DNA of 64,000 nt from Oerskovia enterophila (lineage in GTDB: Bacteria > Actinomycetota > Actinomycetes > Actinomycetales > Cellulomonadaceae): positions 1 to 64,000 of the forward strand of contig NZ_MAQA01000002.1 of the NCBI RefSeq assembly GCF_001692445.1, given 5' to 3'. This document shows, piece after piece, positions 1 through 8,450 of this stretch. Every line of letters starts with the position of its first letter. The first letter of the stretch is position 1. Under the pieces are notes generated by a model. That model had not been told where the DNA came from. It was given only the letters and a program-made list of their open reading frames with translations, and made no database searches. A program made the translations under genes and the position numbers.

Positions 1-127
1 GTGCGGACGAGGTGTCGGACCGTGCCGGGCCAGCACTCCCCCGAGTCGGTCACGCCGTGCTGCTCCTGCACGGCGTGACCGACTCGGGGGAGTGCTGGCC
101 CGGCACGGTCCGACACCTCGTCCGCAC
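1..127. repeat. Perfect 60-bp inverted repeat with 7-nt loop at the window start
   Basis: Positions 1-60 are the exact reverse complement of 68-127, separated by the 7 nt TGCTCCT. The right arm encodes a normal stretch of alpha/beta hydrolase sequence, so the left arm is most likely a copied-back duplicate. This is typical of a fold-back (chimeric) read at a contig end rather than of a natural hairpin, but only the sequence of the surrounding chromosome can settle it. Confidence 0.95.
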
Positions 128-806
128 GCGCGACGTCCTGACGCTCGACGCGCGCGGCCACGGAGGTTCCGAGCTGCCCGACGAGCCGTTCACGCTCGCG
201 GCGCTCGCGGACGACGCGGCCCGCGCGGTCCGGGACGTGCTCGGGCGCCCGGCGGTCGTCGTCGGGCACTCGATGGGTGGCCTGACGGCGCAGGAGCTCG
301 CGCTGCGCCACCCCGACCTGGTCCTCGGCCTGGTCCTGGAGGACCCGGCGTGGGGCGTGCTCGACGCCCAGCACGACGAGGGCGGGCGGCCGCTCTTCCT
401 CGCGCCCGGCATCGAGGCGGCCCGCGGACGCCCGACGGCGGAGCTCGCGGCCGACTTCCGCGCCCGCTTCCCGCAGTGGTCGCCCGAGGAGTCGGAGCCC
501 TGGGCCCGCGCCCAGCGAGCGGTCTCGCCGCGCCTGCTGGAGGTCCCGCACGAGTGGACCGCGCGCGACTGGCCCGTCGCGTTCGACGGGCGGGTGCCGG
601 TCGTGGTCGCGGCGGGCGAGGCGTCGAGCTACTCGCTCGTGCCCGACGACGGCGCGCGCCGAGCCGAGCAGGTCCTCGCGGGCAGGGGCCGGGTCGTGCG
701 GGTCGCCGGGGCGGGGCACTGCGTGCGGCGCGACGACCCGTCGGCGTTCCTGGGCCTGGTCGACGAACTGCTGGCCGAGGTCGAGGGCTCGATGATCGGG
801 GGGTGA
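12..806 (+). CDS. Alpha/beta hydrolase, 5' end doubtful
   Basis: Alpha/beta-hydrolase-fold enzyme, substrate unknown, probably cytoplasmic as no signal peptide is seen. It shows the oxyanion-hole motif HGVTDSG near residue 20, the nucleophile elbow GHSMGG near residue 86 and the catalytic histidine in VAGAGHCVRRDD near the C-terminus. Length and order of motifs fit a monomeric hydrolase of about 265 residues. The first 19 or so codons are read through the left arm of the fold-back palindrome, so the true N-terminus is probably missing and the start given here is only the first in-frame one. The gene should be treated as a 5'-partial gene. Confidence 0.75.
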   Translation: MSDRAGPALPRVGHAVLLLHGVTDSGECWPGTVRHLVRTRDVLTLDARGHGGSELPDEPFTLAALADDAARAVRDVLGRPAVVVGHSMGGLTAQELALRHPDLVLGLVLEDPAWGVLDAQHDEGGRPLFLAPGIEAARGRPTAELAADFRARFPQWSPEESEPWARAQRAVSPRLLEVPHEWTARDWPVAFDGRVPVVVAAGEASSYSLVPDDGARRAEQVLAGRGRVVRVAGAGHCVRRDDPSAFLGLVDELLAEVEGSMIGG

Positions 807-904
807 GCGGGACCTCGGTCGCTCGGTGCTCGTCCGGCCCCGCACCGACCGGGCCCCGCACACCCTCCGGGGCCCGGTCCCGCGCCGGCGCAGCCGGCGG
901 ACGT

Positions 905-1852
905 CTACGCGAGGACGAGCTTGTCGCCGTCCGTCGGGTGGTCGGCGAGCGCGACGCTGCGGACCGCCGGGTCCTCGTAGGTGTTCCAGTAGTAGGTCGT
1001 GGTCCGGGAGGAGAAGAGCCCGGTGTAGATCGTGATCTCGAACTCGCCCGACCCCATCGCGGCGCACCCGTCGACCATCGCGACCTGCTGCAGCGTGTGG
1101 AACGCCCGGCTGACGTTCTCCTCCTCGGTCCCCTTGGCCCGGTAGTGGTTGTTGACGTACGCGGCGCGGACGAACCGGGAGGGCGAGTAGTAGTCCCCGG
1201 GGATCCCCCGCATGTGCGAGCCCGAGCCGAACGGAGTGAGGTGCGCGCTGCCGAGCACGGTGTCCTGGGGGAACTCGGGCGAGGTGTTGAGGTAGTTGCG
1301 CAGGTTCTCGTGGTGCCAGGAGAACCCGGGCTGGTTCGTCAGGACGTCGACGTCGTCGTGGAAGACCTGCATGCCGTCGCTCGTGTACTCCACGACGATC
1401 GAGCGGTGCGCGTCGCCGATGAACCAGTGGAGCAGCGAGCTCGGGTACTTGTCGTTGATCGGCTTGTCGACGATCGCCACGTCCTTGAGCGCGGCCTCGA
1501 CCTCGTCCACGCTCGCGAACTGCGACGCCACCCACAGCGGGAACTCGTAGGCGGCGACGTTGACCGCGCCGTCGACGGGGCCGGTGGCGTACTCCGCGTA
1601 CCCCGGGAAGTTGAGCCCCGCGACGGCCAGGCCCGCGTCGTTGCCGCAGTCGAAGTAGAGCGGGGTGTCCTCCTCGACGATGCCCATGCCGATGACAGCG
1701 TGCTCGATGCTGGGCACCGCGCCGAACGGTGACCTCGGTGCGTACCCCGTGGGGGTGACCACCACCTGCTCCCCGTACCCGCTCGTCCAGTCGAGGTTCC
1801 GTGCGAGGTAGACGTTCCCCTGCCCGTCCGAGAACCTGATTCCCGTGCACAT
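905..1852 (-). CDS. Choloylglycine hydrolase family protein (bile salt hydrolase / penicillin V acylase-like)
   Basis: N-terminal-nucleophile amidohydrolase of 315 residues. Autoprocessing after the initiator Met would expose Cys2 as the nucleophile. The other classical active-site residues are present at the expected places: Arg18 and Asp21 in ARNLDW, Asn81 in NFPGYAEY, Asn173 in LTNQPGF and Arg226 in SPSRFVRA. The family hydrolyses amide bonds of conjugated bile acids, penicillin V or acyl-homoserine lactones; the sequence alone does not tell which, and in an environmental actinobacterium acyl-lactone or beta-lactam side-chain cleavage is as likely as bile salt hydrolysis. No signal peptide, so cytoplasmic. 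It stands alone, with a divergent 250-bp gap before the FabH-like gene. Confidence 0.88.
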   Translation of the reverse strand: MCTGIRFSDGQGNVYLARNLDWTSGYGEQVVVTPTGYAPRSPFGAVPSIEHAVIGMGIVEEDTPLYFDCGNDAGLAVAGLNFPGYAEYATGPVDGAVNVAAYEFPLWVASQFASVDEVEAALKDVAIVDKPINDKYPSSLLHWFIGDAHRSIVVEYTSDGMQVFHDDVDVLTNQPGFSWHHENLRNYLNTSPEFPQDTVLGSAHLTPFGSGSHMRGIPGDYYSPSRFVRAAYVNNHYRAKGTEEENVSRAFHTLQQVAMVDGCAAMGSGEFEITIYTGLFSSRTTTYYWNTYEDPAVRSVALADHPTDGDKLVLA

Positions 1853-2104
1853 AGCTGTACCCCTGTCGTCGTCGATGCAAGGCGAGGCGGACGCGGTCCG
1901 CCGTGCCCCGCGTCGTGCCCCCGTCCTTCCATGGTCGTCTCTGATCGACGGTCGTGCTCAGCGAGACCGCGAGCATCGAGCGCTCCAGGGCCGGGGCCAC
2001 GCCCCCGCGCGCCTCGTCCCACGAGGTCGTCCAGGTCGCGCAAGAGGTCGGGCGCACGGACCGGCGACTTGGTCGATCCGCCCACCCGGGGGAATGATCG
2101 ACCC

Positions 2105-3127
2105 ATGCTCACCCTCACCGGAGCCGCCGGCTCGCGCATCGTCGGGATCGGCCACCACCAGCCCGAGCGGACGCTCACCAACGACGACATCGCTCAGCTG
2201 GTCGAGACCAACGACGAGTGGATCCGGTCGCGCACCGGGATCGTGACGCGTCACGTCGCGGCCGAGGACGAGACCGTGGCCGACATGGCGACCGCGGCGG
2301 CGCGCCACGCGCTCGAGGACGCCGGCATCGCGGCGAGCGCGGTCGACATGGTCATCGTCGCGACGGCCACGGCGCGCGACCGCTCGCCCAACACCGCGGG
2401 CCGGGTGGCGTACAACCTGCGCACGGGTGTCATGCCCGGCCAGTCCACGCCCGAGGAGGAGGACGCACCCGACCTGCGCGGCGTCGTCGGGCCCGTGATC
2501 CTGGACGTCAACGTCGCGTGCTCGGGCTTCGCGCACGCCCTGGGCCTCGCGGACCAGGCGATCCGCACGGGGGCCGCGACCACGGCCCTCGTGATCGGCG
2601 CCGAGAAGCTGACCGACTTCACGGACTGGACCGACCGCGTGACGTGCATCCTCACGGCCGACGGCGCGGGGGCGTTCGTGGTGCAGGGCACCGACACCCC
2701 GGGGATCGGGCCGGTCGCGTGGGGCTCGGAGCCCGAGCTGACCCCGGCCGTGCTCATCGAGGCCCCGGACGAGAAGTTCGTGCAGGACGGGCGCGCGGTC
2801 TTCCGCTGGGCCATCACGCGCGCGGCGGACCGGGCGCGTGCCGCGGTCGAGAAGTCGGGCCTGACGCTCGACGACATCGAGGTGCTCGTCGCGCACCAGG
2901 CGAACCTGCGGATCATCGAGCCGCTCGCCAAGGCGCTGGGCCTCGAGGACAAGGTCGTCGTCACGGACATCACCGAGTCGGGCAACACCTCGGCCGCGAG
3001 CATCCCGCTGGGCCTGTCGAAGTGGTGGCACTCGGGCAAGATCCCCGCGGGCGTGCCCGCGCTGCTCATCGGCTTCGGCGGAGGCTTCGCGTGGGCCGGG
3101 CAGGTCGTGGAGACGCCCTCGCGCTGA
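2105..3127 (+). CDS. 3-oxoacyl-ACP synthase III-like (FabH family)
   Basis: Thiolase-fold condensing enzyme of 340 residues that would join an acyl-CoA starter to malonyl-ACP. The Cys-His-Asn triad is visible: Cys139 in VNVACSGFAHAL, His in VAHQANLRI and Asn in ESGNTSAASIP; the FabH signature RSRTGIVTRH is near residue 41. Start chosen at the ATG directly before LTLTGAAGSR, since the frame upstream is not FabH-like. Relative to typical FabH there is an extra acidic loop of about 25 residues (roughly 105-130, containing PEEEDAPDLRG) just before the catalytic cysteine, which could alter starter-unit choice. It is not next to fabD, acpP or fabF, so it is probably an accessory ketosynthase rather than the housekeeping FabH. 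Confidence 0.85.
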   Translation: MLTLTGAAGSRIVGIGHHQPERTLTNDDIAQLVETNDEWIRSRTGIVTRHVAAEDETVADMATAAARHALEDAGIAASAVDMVIVATATARDRSPNTAGRVAYNLRTGVMPGQSTPEEEDAPDLRGVVGPVILDVNVACSGFAHALGLADQAIRTGAATTALVIGAEKLTDFTDWTDRVTCILTADGAGAFVVQGTDTPGIGPVAWGSEPELTPAVLIEAPDEKFVQDGRAVFRWAITRAADRARAAVEKSGLTLDDIEVLVAHQANLRIIEPLAKALGLEDKVVVTDITESGNTSAASIPLGLSKWWHSGKIPAGVPALLIGFGGGFAWAGQVVETPSR

Positions 3128-3167
3128 TCCGCCCGCCGTCGACCGGTGGGCCGCGGGCTGCCCGCTG

Positions 3168-3222
3168 CCCGCCGAGACGGCCGGACCGGCCCGTGGGGCA
3201 GGTCCCGCCGAGACGGCCGGAC
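3168..3222 (+). repeat. Pair of 19-bp direct repeats
   Basis: CCCGCCGAGACGGCCGGAC occurs at 3168-3186 and again at 3204-3222, a period of 36 bp, in the 117-bp gap between the FabH-like gene and the membrane protein gene. It lies immediately upstream of the latter and could hold its promoter; no function can be assigned. Confidence 0.8.
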
Positions 3223-3244
3223 GACGGCGTGCCACGCTGGGCGC

Positions 3245-3895
3245 ATGGCTCGTGACGTGCGCGTGCGCCGCCTGCGCCGCGAGGCGTGGGGGTTCGTCGT
3301 CGGGTCGGCGTGCTTTCTGGTCGGCGCGGTGCCGTTCTACGCCCAGGCCGTGGGACCCGTCGCGGTGGGCGTGACGTTCTGCGTCGGCTCGGTCTTCTTC
3401 ACGCTCGCCGCGGCGATCCAGCTGAGCCTGAGCGGACGCCGGGTGCCCCGCAGGGGGACCCTCCCGGCCGACCGCTGGGACTGGTGGGCCGCGGCCGTCC
3501 AGCTCGCCGGGACCCTCTTCTTCAACATCAGCACGGCGGCCGCGCTGGGCGCGGCGATCGCCGACCCCACGCGCCTGGGCGCGGGCTGGCGGCCCGACGC
3601 CTACGGGTCGGTCGCGTTCCTGGTCTCGAGCGCGTTCGCGGTCGTCGCGACCCGGGACCGCGGTCACCTGTGGGACGCGGACGCGCGCACGTGGCACGGG
3701 ACGTGGCTCAACCTGGTGGGCTCGGTCGCGTTCGGCGCCTCGGCCGTGGGCGCGTACGTGGTGCCGCAGACGGACTCGCTCGTGAGCGCGTTCTGGGCCA
3801 ACCTCGGCACGCTGCTCGGCGCGGTGTGCTTCCTGGTCGCGGCGCTGCTGTCGCGCCGCACGATCGGCGAGGACGTGCCGCCCGCCGCGTCGTGA
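3245..3895 (+). CDS. YrhK-domain-like integral membrane protein
   Basis: 216-residue membrane protein with about six hydrophobic helices. A YrhK-like segment (GSVFFTLAAAIQL, about residues 57-69) is followed by a second, similar stretch near the C-terminus (NLGTLLGAVCFLVAALLS), suggesting an internal duplication of a two-helix unit. Start taken at the ATG before ARDVRVRR, which precedes a basic N-terminus and the first helix. Function unknown; transport or envelope role is only a guess. It is a single gene, convergent with the MarR regulator downstream. Confidence 0.7.
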   Translation: MARDVRVRRLRREAWGFVVGSACFLVGAVPFYAQAVGPVAVGVTFCVGSVFFTLAAAIQLSLSGRRVPRRGTLPADRWDWWAAAVQLAGTLFFNISTAAALGAAIADPTRLGAGWRPDAYGSVAFLVSSAFAVVATRDRGHLWDADARTWHGTWLNLVGSVAFGASAVGAYVVPQTDSLVSAFWANLGTLLGAVCFLVAALLSRRTIGEDVPPAAS

Positions 3896-3900
3896 GCCGG

Positions 3901-4434
3901 TTACCGCGCGGTGCGGACGCGCGGCGCGGTCACGGCGTCCATGCCCTGCACGACGACGGCGCACCGGTCCTCGTCGTGCGCCGCGCCGTCGGCGGCGCGC
4001 TCGAGGAGGCGCCGCAGGGTCGCGCGGTCCGCGGGGTCGAGCCCCGCGAGCAGGTCCTCCTCGGCCGCCGCGACGCGCGCGTCGAGTTCGGCGAGGACCG
4101 TGCGCCCCTTGCCGGTCGCGACGATGCGCCGGGTCCGGCGGTCGGTGGGGTCGGCCTGGCGCTCGACGAGGTCGCAGTCGACGTACTTGTCGATCAGGTA
4201 GGTCATGACGGTCCGGTCGATCCCGAGCCGCGCCGCGAGCGCGGCCTGGCTGGGCGGGGTGTCGTGCACGACGGCGGAGAGCACCTGGTAGCCGCGCGTC
4301 CCGTCGGGCAGGTCCTGGGCGAGCGCGTCGACGCGAGCGCTCCACTCGCGCAGGAGCGCGGTGAGCGACCAGCCGAGAGGGCTGGGGGAGCGGGAGGTGT
4401 CCGGCGTCGCGAGGGTCACGCCCCCAGGATACAA
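3901..4434 (-). CDS. MarR-family transcriptional regulator
   Basis: 177-residue winged-helix repressor. The helix-turn-helix lies in QAALAARLGIDRTVMTYLID (about residues 78-97) and the wing in VERQADPTDRRTRRIVAT, the typical MarR DR/R wing motif. It diverges from the monooxygenase-flavoprotein fusion gene with a 101-bp intergenic region that contains a perfect 8-bp-arm inverted repeat, so it most likely represses that gene and is released by an aromatic or other small-molecule ligand. An internal methionine or GTG start some residues in cannot be excluded. Confidence 0.88.
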   Translation of the reverse strand: MYPGGVTLATPDTSRSPSPLGWSLTALLREWSARVDALAQDLPDGTRGYQVLSAVVHDTPPSQAALAARLGIDRTVMTYLIDKYVDCDLVERQADPTDRRTRRIVATGKGRTVLAELDARVAAAEEDLLAGLDPADRATLRRLLERAADGAAHDEDRCAVVVQGMDAVTAPRVRTAR

Positions 4435-4470
4435 CGGAATGATCTAGAGAGAAGATGAGTTGCTGGTGAT

Positions 4471-4491
4471 ATCGTCTGTAACTCAGACGAT
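4471..4491. promoter_or_regulatory. Candidate MarR operator
   Basis: ATCGTCTG-TAACT-CAGACGAT is a perfect inverted repeat with 8-bp arms and a 5-nt spacer, lying 44 bp upstream of the fusion gene start and 36 bp upstream of the MarR start. MarR proteins bind palindromes of this size between divergent genes; binding is inferred. Confidence 0.6.
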
Positions 4492-4535
4492 CTTGGAGAC
4501 GACCGCCGCTCTCGCGGCACACGGAGCGCGCACGC

Positions 4536-6812
4536 ATGACGGACTACGGCCACGACCTCATCCTCGGTACCTTCCACACCCCGCAGAACCGCGACCCGCA
4601 GGCGCCCGTGCGTCTCGCGCAGCTCGCCGAGAACGCGGGCCTGGACCTCGTGACCTTCCAGGACCACCCCTACCAGCCGGCCTTCCTCGACGCCTGGACC
4701 CTCATGACGTGGGTCGCCGCGTCGACCGAGCGCGTGCAGGTCGCGGGCAACGTCCTCAACCTGCCGCTGCGCCCGCCGGCCGTGCTGGCCCGTGCCGGGG
4801 CGAGCCTCGACCTGCTCTCGGGCGGCCGGTTCGCCATGGGCCTGGGGGCCGGCGCGTTCTGGGACGCCATCGAGGCCATGGGCACGCCGCGCCTCGCGCC
4901 GGGTGAGGCCGTCACGGCGCTCGAGGAGGCCATCGACATCATCCGAGGCATCTGGGACACGAGCGACCGGACGCCCCTGCGCGTGCACGGCACGCACCAC
5001 CAGGTCGACGGCGCCAAGCGCGGCCCCGCCCCGGCGCACGACGTCCCGCTGTGGATCGGGGCGGTCAAGCCCCGCATGCAGCGGCTCATCGGCCGCAAGG
5101 GTGACGGCTGGCTGCCCTCGCTGTCCTACCTCCAGCCCGGCGACCTGGCCAAGGGCAACGCCGTGATCGACGAGGCCGCTCTCGCCGCGGGCCGAGACCC
5201 GAGCGCGGTGCGCCGCATGCTCAACGTCAACGGCAAGTTCTCCACGAGCCGACTCGGCTACCTCCAGGGGCCTCCCGAGCAGTGGGTCGAGGAGCTCGGC
5301 GCGCTCGCGCTCGAGGACGGCGTCTCGGGGTTCGTCCTCGCGACCGACGACCCGCGCGAGATCCAGGTCTTCGGCGAGGAGGTCGCGCCCGCGCTGCGCG
5401 AGCTCGTCGCGACCGCGCGCCGGTCCGCCGGCACGGCGCCGGCCGCACGTCGCCGCGGGGCCGCTGCCCTCGCCGCGCGACGCGAGGGCATCGACTACGA
5501 CTCGCTCCCCGCCGCCCTGGGCGAGCGCGCGGTCGAGCCCGGGGACCGTGCGTACGACGCGGTGCGGCACACCTACATGCGCTCGGGGGCCCCGGGCGTC
5601 GTGCTCCGTCCGCGCAGCGCGGACGAGGTCGCCGAGGCCGTCGTCTGGGCACGGGAGCAGGACGTACCGCTCGCGGTGCGGTCGGCCGGCCACGGCATCA
5701 GCGGGCGCTCGACCAACGACGGAGGGGTCCTGCTCGACGTCGGCGCCCTGGACCAGGTCGTCGTGCCCGACGACGGGTCGCGCCGCGTGCGGCTGGGCGC
5801 CGGTGGGACCTGGGGTCAGGTCGCCGAGGTCCTCTCGCCCCACGGGCTCGCGATCAGCTCGGGGGACTCCGGGGGCGTGGGGGTCGGAGGGCTGGCCACG
5901 ACGGGCGGGATCGGCCTCATGGGCCGCAAGCACGGCCTGACGATCGACCACGTCGTCGCGGCCGAGGTCGTCACGGCGGACGGGCGGGTGCGCGTCGTGG
6001 ACGCCCGGAACGAGCCCGAGCTCTTCTGGGCGCTGCGCGGGGCGGGCGGCAACATGGGCGTCGTGACCTGGGTCGACGTCGAGGCGACGCCCGTGACGGA
6101 CCTCGTCTACTCGATCATGGTGCTCGACGCCTCGGACACCGCCGGCCTGCTCGAGCGCTGGGCCGCGACGGTCGAGGCCGCGCCGCGCGAGCTCACGAGC
6201 TTCCTGCACATGAGCGCGGGCCGGGGCGGACGCGGGCCCATGGCCCAGCTCATGACCGTGTGGGCCGACGACGACACCGACGCCGCGATCCGCGCGCTCG
6301 AGAGCCTCGCCGACTCGGCGCCGCTGCTCGACCACCAGGCGGTGCTCACCCCGTACTCGGGGATCGTGCGCCGGGCCGACGCCCAGCACTCGGGCGGCGG
6401 AGAACCGGGATCGCGCTCGGGGCTGCTCGAGCACGTCGACCAGGCCACGGCCCGCGACCTCGCCCGCTTCCTCGGGAGCGGCGCGGCGCAGCTCCTCCAG
6501 CTCCGCGCGGTCGGCGGCGCGGTCAACGACGTCGCGGCCGACGCGACGGCCTATGCGCACCGCACCCAGAACTTCTCGGTCGCCGCGTTCGGGTCGCGGG
6601 GAGGCGCAGCGGGGATCGACGGCGTGTGGGACGACCTGGTGCACCCGCACACCGACGGGCTCTACCTGTCGTTCGAGACCGACGCGCGCCCCGAGCGCCT
6701 GCTCGAGGCGTTCCCCGAGCCCACGCTGACGCGCCTGCGCCAGGTCAAGCGCCAGGTGGACCCGACCAACCTGTTCTCGGCGAACTTCCCGATCCCGCCG
6801 GCCGACGCCTGA
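4536..6812 (+). CDS. Fusion of LLM-class flavin-dependent monooxygenase and berberine-bridge-type FAD oxidoreductase
   Basis: 758-residue two-domain enzyme. Residues 1 to about 290 form a luciferase-like (LLM) TIM barrel that would use FMN or F420 (GTFHTPQNRDP, VTFQDHPYQPAF, GGRFAMGLGAG, LWIGAVKPRMQR). A basic, Ala-rich linker follows (about 290-325). Residues about 340-758 form a VAO/BBE-type FAD oxidoreductase: FAD_binding_4 with the covalent flavin histidine His386 in RSAGHGISGR, the VGVGGLATTGGIG loop and a C-terminal BBE element ending QVDPTNLFSANFPIPP. The cysteine that makes the second flavin bond in bicovalent BBE enzymes is replaced (GDSGGVGVGG). The pair could act in sequence on one substrate, with oxidation and oxygenation in one chain. 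Regulation is probably by the divergent MarR protein. No signal peptide. Confidence 0.85.
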   Translation: MTDYGHDLILGTFHTPQNRDPQAPVRLAQLAENAGLDLVTFQDHPYQPAFLDAWTLMTWVAASTERVQVAGNVLNLPLRPPAVLARAGASLDLLSGGRFAMGLGAGAFWDAIEAMGTPRLAPGEAVTALEEAIDIIRGIWDTSDRTPLRVHGTHHQVDGAKRGPAPAHDVPLWIGAVKPRMQRLIGRKGDGWLPSLSYLQPGDLAKGNAVIDEAALAAGRDPSAVRRMLNVNGKFSTSRLGYLQGPPEQWVEELGALALEDGVSGFVLATDDPREIQVFGEEVAPALRELVATARRSAGTAPAARRRGAAALAARREGIDYDSLPAALGERAVEPGDRAYDAVRHTYMRSGAPGVVLRPRSADEVAEAVVWAREQDVPLAVRSAGHGISGRSTNDGGVLLDVGALDQVVVPDDGSRRVRLGAGGTWGQVAEVLSPHGLAISSGDSGGVGVGGLATTGGIGLMGRKHGLTIDHVVAAEVVTADGRVRVVDARNEPELFWALRGAGGNMGVVTWVDVEATPVTDLVYSIMVLDASDTAGLLERWAATVEAAPRELTSFLHMSAGRGGRGPMAQLMTVWADDDTDAAIRALESLADSAPLLDHQAVLTPYSGIVRRADAQHSGGGEPGSRSGLLEHVDQATARDLARFLGSGAAQLLQLRAVGGAVNDVAADATAYAHRTQNFSVAAFGSRGGAAGIDGVWDDLVHPHTDGLYLSFETDARPERLLEAFPEPTLTRLRQVKRQVDPTNLFSANFPIPPADA

Positions 6813-6828
6813 CCGGTCCCCACGGCGG

Positions 6829-6878
6829 ACGACGCAGGGCCCCGAGCCGCCCCCTGACGGCTCGGGGCCCTGTGTCGT
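6829..6878. terminator. Bidirectional hairpin terminator
   Basis: Arms 6829-6849 and 6858-6878 pair over 21 bp with one mismatch around an 8-nt loop. It lies between the convergent fusion gene and the DUF1996 gene. Confidence 0.75.
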
Positions 6879-6936
6879 CGGCCGACGTCCTCGACCCCGC
6901 CCCGACCTGGTGGGCCGCCGCGGGGTCGAGCTCGGG

Positions 6937-8367
6937 TCAGCCGACCAGGTTGAAGTCCTCGTCGAGGACCGTCCCCCGGTGCGGCTTGTAGAGGTCGTAG
7001 CCGCGCGGGTTGCACTGCAGGCCGCCGTTGATGCACTGCTTGACGAGCGCAGCCAGGACGTCCGGCTCCCAGGCGTTGATGAAGTCGTAGTGCCACGACT
7101 GGTCCGAGCCGCTGGCCAGCCGCACGTCCGACATGTCACCGCTCACGGGCCAGGCGATCTTGAACTCGAGCATGGGCACCGCGACCGGGTGGGTCATGGG
7201 GCACTGCCCCGCGACGGGGTAGGCCATGTGCGTGCCGTGCCCCATGTGCGAGGCGGCACCGGGCGTCAGGTGCTTGCCGTCCCAGCAGCTCGGCGACTGG
7301 TAGCGCAGGTTGAGCTGGCTGCCGGGGGCACAGCTGTCCGGGATCGACCAGCTCTTGGAGATCTCGCCGCACTCCCAGCCCTCGACCGCTCCCGGAGCCG
7401 TGCGGAACGAGTCGACGGTCGCCATCATGTCGCCCGCCACGAACTCCAGGCCCGCGGGGAACGGGACGACCTTGGTGTAGTCGTCGATCCCGGACTTGTA
7501 GTAGATCGTCATGGGGATGTCCGGCGCGATCGGGGTGTCCCCGCGGTAGAGCGCGGGGAACCAGTACGACGAGTGGTCCTGCGGCACGGTGCACGTCGAG
7601 TCCGTGCTCGCGAAGAGCGACTCGGGCGTCGTGAAGGCGTCGGTCGACCGGTTGCCGACGAACGTGTGCAGGTGCGAGGCGCCGGGCTGGCCCGGGAAGA
7701 CGATCGGGTCGTCCTTCTCGAAGTGCGAGAACGAGCAGTTCGCCTGGAACTCGTGGTGCGTGACCTCGTCGTCGAACCCCGGGGTCTCGGGCGCCTCGAC
7801 GGGCGTGCCGTCCCCGAAGACCTCGAGCTCGTACAACGAGTAGCCGTAGCCCGTGGCTCGCTGGGTCCCGACGAGCTGGACGTAGCGACCCGTCGCGTCG
7901 ACGTCGAGCGTCTGGCGCCCGCCCGTGCCGGCCGTGACGGTCGCCGCGGTGGTCCAGGTCGCGGCGTCGTCGGACACCTGGATCGTGAACGCCTTGCCGT
8001 ACGCGGCCTCCCAGTCGAGGACCACCGTGTCGAGCGCGAACGAGTCGCCCAGGTCCACGCGGAACCACTGGTCGTCGCCCGGGGAGCTGGCCCACCGGGT
8101 GGACCGGTCGCCGTCGACCGCGAAGCGCGGGCCGAGCCCGCCGGACTCCGAGCTCGAGGCCTCGGTCAGCGCTCCTTGCGAGAGCAGGTTGCCCGGTGCG
8201 GCGCTCGCCACTCCGGCCGCGCCGATCGCGATCGCGGACGAGGTGACCAACGCTGCGACCGAGAGCGAACCCACCAGGGCGCGGGTCCGTCGTCGGGCAC
8301 GCGGCCTGCCGTGGCGCTGCGGGGCGTCCCCGGGCGCTCGGCGGGACGTGAGAGTGGTGCGGTGCAT
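6937..8367 (-). CDS. Secreted F5/8 type C domain - DUF1996 protein
   Basis: 476-residue exported protein. A long basic N-region followed by a hydrophobic core and ASAAPG gives a Sec or Tat-like signal peptide (about residues 1-57). An F5/8 type C (discoidin, CBM32-like) domain spans about 58-190 (LLSQGALTEASS, RWASSPGDDQWFRVDLGD, GYGYSLYELEVFG), then a DUF1996 domain runs from about 205 to the end, with histidines in HHEFQANCSFSHF, SHLHTFVGN and GHGTHMAYP and several cysteines. DUF1996 proteins are common in fungi and in saprophytic actinobacteria; their activity is not known to me. Start set by a strong ribosome site, AGGAGGA, just upstream. It follows the glycosidase gene on the same strand after a 122-bp gap with a hairpin, so it may be partly read through from that gene. 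Confidence 0.85.
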   Translation of the reverse strand: MHRTTLTSRRAPGDAPQRHGRPRARRRTRALVGSLSVAALVTSSAIAIGAAGVASAAPGNLLSQGALTEASSSESGGLGPRFAVDGDRSTRWASSPGDDQWFRVDLGDSFALDTVVLDWEAAYGKAFTIQVSDDAATWTTAATVTAGTGGRQTLDVDATGRYVQLVGTQRATGYGYSLYELEVFGDGTPVEAPETPGFDDEVTHHEFQANCSFSHFEKDDPIVFPGQPGASHLHTFVGNRSTDAFTTPESLFASTDSTCTVPQDHSSYWFPALYRGDTPIAPDIPMTIYYKSGIDDYTKVVPFPAGLEFVAGDMMATVDSFRTAPGAVEGWECGEISKSWSIPDSCAPGSQLNLRYQSPSCWDGKHLTPGAASHMGHGTHMAYPVAGQCPMTHPVAVPMLEFKIAWPVSGDMSDVRLASGSDQSWHYDFINAWEPDVLAALVKQCINGGLQCNPRGYDLYKPHRGTVLDEDFNLVG

Positions 8368-8450
8368 GCTTCCTCCTGTGACGTCGTCGTCGGGAGGCCG
8401 CGCCGGAGCGCGACGCGCCCACCACCGAGCGGTGGCCCCAGGGCGCGGGT

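Noticed and set aside
92-1732. Long open frame on the plus strand over the choloylglycine hydrolase gene
   Set aside because: Arg/Gly/Ala-rich translation with no domain; the opposite strand encodes a complete enzyme with all catalytic residues. It is a GC-bias shadow.
1958-4537. 859-codon open frame on the minus strand over the FabH-like and membrane protein genes
   Set aside because: Low-complexity translation; the FabH Cys-His-Asn triad and the MarR gene lie in other frames. Only spurious openness at high GC.
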